A stretch of 32,977 nucleotides of DNA, taken from Litorilinea aerophila (GTDB lineage: Bacteria; Chloroflexota; Anaerolineae; Caldilineales; Caldilineaceae). The DNA lies in assembly GCA_945905745.1 (NCBI GenBank), contig CAMDQF010000033.1:1-32977 (forward strand), in the 5' to 3' direction. Positions 32,944-32,977 of the stretch are shown here, piece after piece. The position numbers were made by a program, and so were the translations under genes. Under the pieces are notes generated by a model. It was not told the origin of the DNA and did not search any database. It worked only from the letters and a program-made list of their open reading frames with translations. Every line of letters starts with the position of its first letter. Position 1 is the stretch's first letter.

Positions 32944-32977
32944 CAGCGCAGAAAGAGAGCGGAGCGGGGGAGTTGCA

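Noticed and set aside
1-32977. A type VI secretion system or an intact prophage
   Set aside because: No TssJLM membrane complex, ClpV or Hcp-type genes, and no capsid, terminase, portal, integrase or lysis genes are visible. The DUF4255 cap, AAA+ ATPases and eCIS_core proteins point to an eCIS.
1-32977. tRNA or rRNA genes
   Set aside because: I saw no cloverleaf-like or rRNA-like sequence in the gaps, which are all short and mostly accounted for by repeats or leaders.

Overview
The window is almost entirely one minus-strand gene cluster for an extracellular contractile injection system (eCIS), a phage-tail-like particle of the Afp/PVC/MAC/Streptomyces-CIS type. Every well-supported gene runs right to left. 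Genes are tightly packed, with ATGA overlaps and gaps of a few bases, and the DNA is moderately GC-rich. The eCIS_core (DUF4157) proteins, the DUF6760-like protein, the CPxCG tail-assembly protein and the methyltransferases resemble loci I associate with Chloroflexota, Cyanobacteria and Actinobacteria. A Chloroflexota-like bacterium is my best guess, from impression rather than a taxonomic test.

Layout, in the direction of transcription. (1) 32.7-27.3 kb: AAA+ ATPase, Pvc16-like tail terminator, sheath and main tube protein, closed by a clear intrinsic terminator. (2) 27.2-25.1 kb: a good promoter, then the CPxCG assembly protein, DUF6760-like protein, second tube protein, a 59-aa helical protein and third tube protein. 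(3) 25.1-17.4 kb: one 2589-aa eCIS_core protein built of degenerate internal repeats, with two HELTH motifs near its C-terminus. (4) 17.2-12.4 kb: LysM tube/baseplate protein, a second AAA+ ATPase, and a 662-aa eCIS_core protein with a nitrilase-like C-terminus, the best cargo/toxin candidate. (5) 12.4-12.0 kb: a palindrome, a relic of a second copy of the cargo leader, and a promoter. (6) 12.0-4.7 kb: VgrG-like spike, PAAR tip, gp25 wedge, baseplate J/gp6 protein, P2 gpI-like protein and a DUF4159-like protein. (7) 4.7-0 kb: two paralogous methyltransferases with a regulatory domain, an FHA protein, and a secreted VWA-like protein that is frameshifted and cut by the window edge.

Together these provide sheath, tube, terminator, hub, spike, wedge and ATPases for a complete contractile particle, plus a plausible enzymatic payload. 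No tail fibre and no classical tape-measure gene is recognisable. The giant repeat protein occupies the place where a tape measure could be, but its Pro/Ser/Arg-rich composition does not look like a helical ruler.

The points most worth a second look are the giant modular eCIS_core protein, the nitrilase-like cargo with its beheaded sister copy, the apparent ATA start of the sheath gene, a C-terminal motif shared by the giant and the 59-aa protein, the methyltransferase pair, and several palindromic or repeated intergenic elements.
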